Shown here in pieces: positions 59,370 to 64,000 of a stretch of 64,000 nt of DNA. Positions within the stretch are counted from its first letter, which is position 1. Each line of letters opens with the position of its first letter. The stretch is taken from assembly GCA_947252645.1 (NCBI GenBank), contig CAMXWF010000005.1, positions 65,091 through 129,090 of the forward strand, given 5' to 3'. The DNA comes from an uncultured Bacteroidia bacterium. GTDB taxonomy: Bacteria > Bacteroidota > Bacteroidia > Bacteroidales > CAJPTX01. The translations under genes and the position numbers were made by a program. The notes below the pieces were generated by a model, which saw only the letters and a list, made by a program, of their open reading frames with translations, was not told where the DNA came from and did not search any database.

Positions 59370-60275
59370 ATGGAAGGAGAGCAGCAACTGGCACGGGATG
59401 AGGCCCTGCTACGCCGGCTTCGCCATGTGGAGATCCGGGCGCGGGGGCTGACGCACCAGATTTTTGCGGGCGAATACCATAGTGCCTTCAAGGGGCAGGG
59501 GATGGCCTTCAGCGAGGTGCGAGCCTACCAGCCGGGCGATGATGTCCGCAGCATCGACTGGAATGTGACGGCTCGGCTGGGCGATCCCTTTGTCAAGATA
59601 TTCGAGGAGGAGCGCGAGCTTACAGTGATGCTCGTGGTGGACGTTTCCGGTTCCAACGATTTTGGTAGCCAATCTCGCGCCAAGCGGGAGGCCATGACCG
59701 AGGTGGCGGCCCTGCTGGCCTTCTCGGCGCTGCAGAACAACGATAAGGTGGGCATGATCCTTTTTTCCGACCACGTGGAGCGGTTTATCCCCCCCGTCAA
59801 GGGGCGCCGGCACGCGCTGCGGATCATCTGGGAGCTGCTTAGCTACTCGGCTCAGGGCTCTCGCACCGACATCGGCGGAGCTCTCCACTTCCTCACGGGG
59901 GCCATCAAGAAGCGCTGCACGGCGTTTCTCCTGAGCGATATGCTAGACTTTGGGGCCCACCAGCCGCGGTTCCAGCCTGCGCTCGAGATTGCGGCCCAGA
60001 AGCACGACTTGGTGGCGCTACAGGTTTACGACCCCCGGGAGCAGGCTCTGCCGTGCGTGGGCATGGTGCGCTTCCGCGATGCGGAGTCGGGCCAGGTGCG
60101 CTGGCTCAACACCGATCGTCGTCGGGTTCGCGATGGCTATGCCAACGGGTGGCAGGTGCGCCAGGAACTCATCAAGCGCAGCTTCTCGCGGGTCGGGGTG
60201 GACTTCGAGGCCATCTCCACCACGGAGGACTACGTGGTGCCGCTGGCCAAACTCTTTAAACGGCGGGGGCGCTAG
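59370..60275 (+). CDS. DUF58 protein of the Bat locus
   Basis: 301 residues of the DUF58 family: a VWA-like fold with FSEVRAYQPGDDVRSIDWNVTAR (highly conserved) and a MIDAS-type DVSGSN. No membrane helix is evident. Usually encoded between moxR and the batA/batB genes and probably a partner of MoxR. It starts 28 bp after moxR and ends 2 bp before the next gene. Confidence 0.93.
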   Translation: MEGEQQLARDEALLRRLRHVEIRARGLTHQIFAGEYHSAFKGQGMAFSEVRAYQPGDDVRSIDWNVTARLGDPFVKIFEEERELTVMLVVDVSGSNDFGSQSRAKREAMTEVAALLAFSALQNNDKVGMILFSDHVERFIPPVKGRRHALRIIWELLSYSAQGSRTDIGGALHFLTGAIKKRCTAFLLSDMLDFGAHQPRFQPALEIAAQKHDLVALQVYDPREQALPCVGMVRFRDAESGQVRWLNTDRRRVRDGYANGWQVRQELIKRSFSRVGVDFEAISTTEDYVVPLAKLFKRRGR

Positions 60276-60277
60276 CC

Positions 60278-61324
60278 ATGTTGTCACGCTACTGGCTGCT
60301 GTGGCTTTTGCTCTTGCTGGGCTTGGGGAGTGCCAAGGCCCAGACGGTGCGCGCCGTGGCCCATCGGGACACGCTAGAGGTGGGCGATTCGCTCCATTTC
60401 AGCGTGGAGGTCAAGGCCCCCCGGGCGGCAGAGATATACTTCACGGCAATTCCTGACACTTTGGCAGGCGGCCTTGAGCTCTTGGCGCCACCCCGGGTTG
60501 ACACCCTGCGCTACGACCAGGATACCCTGGAGGTGGCGTTGCGCTTGGCCCTCACCAGCTACGATACGGGCTGGGTGGCCATCCCCCGTATTCCGGTGCT
60601 GGTGCGCAACTATGGGGTGGACGATACGATAGAGTCACCAGTAAAGCTCCTCTACGTCAAGCTGGTACCCTACGATGCGTCTGTGGGCGAGCTGCACCCC
60701 ATTGTGGGTCCGTGGTATCAGCGCGTTACCTGGGCTCAGATTTGGCCCTACCTCGCGGGGCTGCTGCTATTGCTGCTCTTGGCCGGCGCGTGGTATTGGC
60801 TCTACCGCCGCCGGAAGCAGCCCCGGCAGTCCCAAGGCGTGACGCCCCAGCAAGAGGCCCCGGGTCTTGTGGCGCTCCATCGCCTGGAGACTCTGCAAGC
60901 TCAGCAAGCCTGGCGAAGCGAGGGGGTGAAGTTCTTTTACTCCGAGGACACCGAGGCCTTGCGTGAGTACTTATCGCGTATTTGGGGCTTGCCGCTGCTG
61001 GAACGCACCACGGAGCAAGCACTGCATCAGCTGGCCGGGGTGGCCGCATGGCAGCAGCCATGGAACGAAACGCTAAAGGCTATTTTGGAGCAAGCGGACA
61101 TGGTGAAGTTTGCCAAGGCCCAGCCCGATGCCACGGAGTGTCTCCGCGTGGTGACGCAGAGCATAGCGCTCGTGAAGGCCATCGAGGCCCAGCGGGTGCA
61201 GGTGCCAGGGTCGGTCGAAGCGGGCACGGGAAATCCGCTGGCCGAGGCCCCGGGGGCGACTGGGCAGTCTGTGGGTGCTGATTCGGGTGCTTCCCCGGCG
61301 ACCGTCAAGAGAGGAGGGGCGTGA
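60278..61324 (+). CDS. BatD-like membrane protein of the Bat locus
   Basis: 348 residues: signal peptide (WLLWLLLLLGLGSAKAQ), a beta-rich periplasmic part (RDTLEVGDSLHFSVEVKAP), one membrane helix near 60745-60800 (LAGLLLLLLLAGAWYWLY), and a cytoplasmic tail. Its place and layout match the small unnamed protein before batA in Bacteroidetes loci. The stop codon overlaps the batA start (TGATG). Confidence 0.82.
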   Translation: MLSRYWLLWLLLLLGLGSAKAQTVRAVAHRDTLEVGDSLHFSVEVKAPRAAEIYFTAIPDTLAGGLELLAPPRVDTLRYDQDTLEVALRLALTSYDTGWVAIPRIPVLVRNYGVDDTIESPVKLLYVKLVPYDASVGELHPIVGPWYQRVTWAQIWPYLAGLLLLLLLAGAWYWLYRRRKQPRQSQGVTPQQEAPGLVALHRLETLQAQQAWRSEGVKFFYSEDTEALREYLSRIWGLPLLERTTEQALHQLAGVAAWQQPWNETLKAILEQADMVKFAKAQPDATECLRVVTQSIALVKAIEAQRVQVPGSVEAGTGNPLAEAPGATGQSVGADSGASPATVKRGGA

Positions 61325-62319
61325 TGCTGCGCGATATGACGTTTGCTTCGCCGGCCTTTTTCTACCTTTTTTTCCTGGTGGCGGGGCTAGTGGCTTGGTA
61401 TGTGTGGCGCGAGTTGGACGGACGGCACGCGGTGCGTTTGTCATCGTTCACGCTCCTGGACTCGCTGCCCACGTATCGGACGAATTGGTGGGGGCATGTG
61501 CTGTTTGCCCTGCGCATGGTGGCCTTGTCGCTGCTCATCGTAGCGTTGGCCCGTCCGCAGTCCTTCGAGAGCGAGTCCTCTTCAACTACCGAGGGGATAG
61601 ACATTGTGCTCTCGCTCGATGTATCGGGGAGTATGCTGGCGCGGGACTTCCAGCCCGACCGTATAGAGGCCTCGAAAAAGATCGGTATACAGTTCGTGTC
61701 TGGGCGGCCGACCGACCGGATGGGTCTGGTGATTTTTGCCGCGGAGGCCTTCACCGTGTGCCCCCTGACCGTGGATCACGCCACCCTGATAAACCAGTTC
61801 AACCAGGTGCGCACGGGGGTGCTGCAAGATGGCACGGCGATAGGCTCAGGGCTCGCGATGGCGGTGGCGCGGCTAGTGCATAGCGATGCGGTGAGTCGGG
61901 TGGTGATTTTGCTCACCGATGGGGTGAACAACAGCGGGGAGATTGCGCCCTACACGGCAGCCGAGATAGCCAAGGCCTACGGGGTGCGCGTCTACGTGAT
62001 AGGGGTGGGTTCGCAGGGCACTGCCCCCTATCCCGTGCAGACGCCCTTTGGGGTGCAGTACCAGGAGATGGAGGTGCAGATAGACGAGGCGCAGATGCAG
62101 GAGATAGCCCAGCTGACGGGCGGGGACTACTTCCGGGCTACTGACAATAAGGCCCTGGAGCAGATCTACGCGCGGATTGACCAGCTGGAGAAGTCAAAGA
62201 TCCATGTGGATCGCCAGCTGCACATGCAGGAGGAGTTTTTCCCGTGGGGTCTTGCGGCTCTGCTTTTGCTGGTGCTGGAGCAGTTGCTTCGTCGGGTATT
62301 CTTACGCACGCTTCCGTAG
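61324..62319 (+). CDS. batA: BatA: membrane-anchored VWA-domain protein
   Basis: About 331 residues: two N-terminal membrane helices (FFYLFFLVAGLVAWYVW and a second near HVLFALRMVALSLLIVAL), a VWA domain with MIDAS LDVSGSM and later TDGVNNSG, and a final membrane helix (LAALLLLVLEQLL). ATG 61324 is used; the GTG at 61321 is an alternative. Part of the aerotolerance complex. Confidence 0.93.
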   Translation: MLRDMTFASPAFFYLFFLVAGLVAWYVWRELDGRHAVRLSSFTLLDSLPTYRTNWWGHVLFALRMVALSLLIVALARPQSFESESSSTTEGIDIVLSLDVSGSMLARDFQPDRIEASKKIGIQFVSGRPTDRMGLVIFAAEAFTVCPLTVDHATLINQFNQVRTGVLQDGTAIGSGLAMAVARLVHSDAVSRVVILLTDGVNNSGEIAPYTAAEIAKAYGVRVYVIGVGSQGTAPYPVQTPFGVQYQEMEVQIDEAQMQEIAQLTGGDYFRATDNKALEQIYARIDQLEKSKIHVDRQLHMQEEFFPWGLAALLLLVLEQLLRRVFLRTLP

Positions 62320-62343
62320 GGTAGCCAATAGGGGGAGGGGACG

Positions 62344-63372
62344 ATGTTTCGGTTTGCCAATGTGGAGATGCTCTGGTGCCTGGTGGTGGTGCCATGTCTG
62401 CTGCTCGTTATGGTGGTGATGCGGGTGCTTTACCGCAGGCGGGTGCAGAGCTTTGCGCAGGGGGCCATGCAGCGTTTGCTTATGCCCTATGCGTCGCGGT
62501 CGCGGTATTGGGTGCGTGCGGGCTTCTTTTTGCTTGCCTGCATAAGCCTGATCATAGGCTTGGCTCGGCCGCAGTATGGTCTCAAGCAGGTGAAGACTAA
62601 GCGCGAAGGGATAGAGGTGATGGTGGTGCTGGACGTGTCGCGCAGCATGCTAGCGCAGGATGTTCAGCCGACTCGCCTTGCGCGGGCCAAGATGGAGATC
62701 ATCAAGCTGCTGGGCACTCTGCGCGAGGATCGGATTGGGCTGATACTGTTTGCTGGAAAGGCCTATGTGCAGCTTCCGATAACGAGTGATTTTGTAGCCG
62801 CCCGCCAGTTCATTAGCTCGGTGAGCACCGACATGATTTCCGAGCAAGGCACGGCGCTTGGGGCTGCGCTGGAGCTGGCCTACAGCTCATTTTCGCCGCA
62901 GGCGCAGGTGGGCAAGGCCATCGTGGTGATTTCCGATGGTGAGAACCATGAGGACGATCCCCTTGCGGTGGCTCAGCAGGCTGAGGCGCACGGGGTGGTG
63001 ATCCATACCGTGGGGATTGGTTCGCCCACCGGGGCGCCCATTCCCCTTCCTGGAGGTGGGCTCAAGCGCGATGGGGAGGGGCGCACCGTGGTTACGCATC
63101 TGGATGAGCAGACGCTGGCGCGGGTGGCCTTGAGTGCCCATGGCCTCTACATGCGGGCCACGAATAGCACCAGCGGCCTCTCGCCCATTGTGGCCGAGCT
63201 CGACAAGATGCAAAAGGGCGAGTTTGAGCAGGTGGCCTACGCGAATTTCAACGAGCGCTATCAGGTGTTCTTTCTGGCAGCGCTGATTTTTGCTGCGCTG
63301 GGATGCTTGGTATTTGAGCGGAAGAACCCCTGGGTTAGCGTGGAGCATTTGTTTGAAAGGGTGAGAAGATGA
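62344..63372 (+). CDS. batB: BatB: membrane-anchored VWA-domain protein
   Basis: 342 residues, paralogous to BatA: N-terminal helices (MLWCLVVVPCLLLVMVVM and FFLLACISLIIG), VWA domain with LDVSRSML and SDGENHEDDP, and a C-terminal helix (FFLAALIFAALGCLVF). It overlaps batC by 4 bp (ATGA). Confidence 0.93.
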   Translation: MFRFANVEMLWCLVVVPCLLLVMVVMRVLYRRRVQSFAQGAMQRLLMPYASRSRYWVRAGFFLLACISLIIGLARPQYGLKQVKTKREGIEVMVVLDVSRSMLAQDVQPTRLARAKMEIIKLLGTLREDRIGLILFAGKAYVQLPITSDFVAARQFISSVSTDMISEQGTALGAALELAYSSFSPQAQVGKAIVVISDGENHEDDPLAVAQQAEAHGVVIHTVGIGSPTGAPIPLPGGGLKRDGEGRTVVTHLDEQTLARVALSAHGLYMRATNSTSGLSPIVAELDKMQKGEFEQVAYANFNERYQVFFLAALIFAALGCLVFERKNPWVSVEHLFERVRR

Positions 63373-64000
63373 CAGTTCAGCGCGTGGGGCGATGGATTTT
63401 CCTGGTGCTACTGCTGCTAGCGGGCAGTGGTGTGTGGGCGCAGGATGCGCCTACCAGCGTGCGCCGGGGCAATAGGCGCTATGGGAAGGGGGAGCATGCC
63501 CAGGCCGAGGTGGAATATCGCAAGGCCTTGCATGCCGATGCCAATTCCCTGAAGGCCACCTTCAACTTGGCCGATGCGCTCTATAGCCAGGAGAAGTACC
63601 AGGAGGCCTTGGACTACTATAGTAACATTGCGGGGTCGTCGCGGGCCACGTCGGCCCAGCAGTCTGATGCCCTCTACAATATGGGCAATGCGTTCTACAA
63701 GCTGGGGGACTACCAGAAGAGCCTCGAGGCCTACAAGCAGGCACTGCGCATAGATCCGAGCAATGCCGAGGCGCGCTACAATGCCTCGCAGGCCCTGCGC
63801 AAGCTCCAGCAGAATCAGCAGAGTCCTCAGCAGCAAAATAAGGACCAGCAGCAAGGTCAGGATAAGCAGAACCAGGATAAGCAGCAGGGGCAAGACCAGC
63901 AGCAAGGCCAGGACAAGCAGAACCAGGATAAGCAGCAGGGGCAAGACCAGCAGCAAGGCCAGGACGAGCAGAACCAGGATAAGCAGCAGGGGCAAAACCA
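63369..64000 (+). CDS. batC: BatC: TPR protein with Gln-rich repeats (cut by window end)
   Basis: At least 210 residues, open to the window end. Signal peptide (VLLLLLAGSGVWAQ), then about three TPR units (ALYNMGNAFYKLGDYQKSLEAYKQALRIDPSNAEARYN), then a highly hydrophilic tail of 17-residue repeats (DQQQGQDKQNQDKQQGQ). BatC interacts with the VWA proteins in the Bat complex. No stop codon is reached. Confidence 0.9.
   Translation, partial: MTVQRVGRWIFLVLLLLAGSGVWAQDAPTSVRRGNRRYGKGEHAQAEVEYRKALHADANSLKATFNLADALYSQEKYQEALDYYSNIAGSSRATSAQQSDALYNMGNAFYKLGDYQKSLEAYKQALRIDPSNAEARYNASQALRKLQQNQQSPQQQNKDQQQGQDKQNQDKQQGQDQQQGQDKQNQDKQQGQDQQQGQDEQNQDKQQGQN
63843..64000 (+). repeat. 51-bp tandem repeats in batC
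   Basis: Units begin at 63843, 63894, 63945 and 63996 (last one cut). Each encodes 17 residues (Gln, Asp, Lys, Gly). The period is a multiple of three, so changes in copy number keep the frame. Confidence 0.88.

Noticed and set aside
1..64000. tRNA, rRNA and riboswitch genes
   Set aside because: Read-through of the intergenic gaps showed no T-arm GGTTCGA-type motif with a suitable acceptor stem, no rRNA segments and no cobalamin-type riboswitch near meaB. A covariance-model search would be decisive.
1..64000. Insertion sequences or prophage
   Set aside because: No transposase, integrase or phage structural gene was found among the reading frames.

Overview
The window looks like a chromosomal segment of an anaerobic, asaccharolytic Bacteroidota bacterium, probably order Bacteroidales. 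The base composition is visibly GC-rich. The lineage call rests on Bacteroidetes-type -7 boxes (TAnnTTTG) upstream of many genes, the Bat/MoxR aerotolerance locus, a type IX secretion sorting domain, a CHU_C-like protein, a dipeptidyl-peptidase 7 of family S46, a eukaryote/archaeal-type ProRS and the F-ATPase gene order. I do not commit to a genus.

Layout. 1-1192 (-): the edge of a restriction-modification system, with a cytosine-5 methyltransferase overlapping the start of a probable restriction endonuclease. 1470-8804 (+): a nitroreductase lipoprotein, the ATP synthase genes atpBEFHAG (no atpD/atpC here) and hemW. 8858-16075 (-): one run of folE, macro-domain protein, ubiA-family gene, a cytosine methyltransferase whose catalytic Cys is Tyr, dus and an outer-membrane protein, headed by rplY, pth and hslR. 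16279-19206 (-): M16 protease. 19396-23297 (+): FKBP isomerase, an SSB-tailed DUF3127 protein, a beta-helix-like lipoprotein and ddl. 23735-28953 (-): creD, a SiaB-like kinase, an M49 peptidase and proS. 29053-32138 (+): a repeat-rich lipoprotein and a FadL-like porin. 32202-33881 (-): PAP2 phosphatase and pssA. 34556-41841 (+): a large sensor-PP2C protein, meaB, a degenerate thioredoxin lipoprotein and pepD. 42226-44463 (-): dpp7. 44624-49905 (+): rpmE2, an AI-2E family permease, a small CHU_C protein, pheT and a secreted protein. 50631-57533 (-): nadB, floA, purQ, a T9SS cargo protein and part of the lysine fermentation pathway (kce, kal, CoA-transferase alpha). 58319-64000 (+): the moxR-DUF58-batD-like-batA-batB-batC locus, cut by the window end.

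How the genes fit together: the peptidases DPP7, M49, PepD and M16 would supply dipeptides and amino acids; lysine is fermented through Kce, Kal and a CoA-transferase; MeaB supports methylmalonyl-CoA mutase in the propionate/succinate route; the F-type ATPase serves energy coupling. No tRNA, rRNA, CRISPR array or intact insertion sequence was recognised.

The most unusual observations are: the methyltransferase with a Cys-to-Tyr change explained by one base; two related 126-bp elements, each in a roughly 700-bp divergent intergenic region and each about 350 bp before a plus-strand start codon; an M49 peptidase with a pentapeptide zinc motif; an OB-fold-like protein ending in an SSB-type acidic tail; and perfect palindromes placed on or next to putative promoters.
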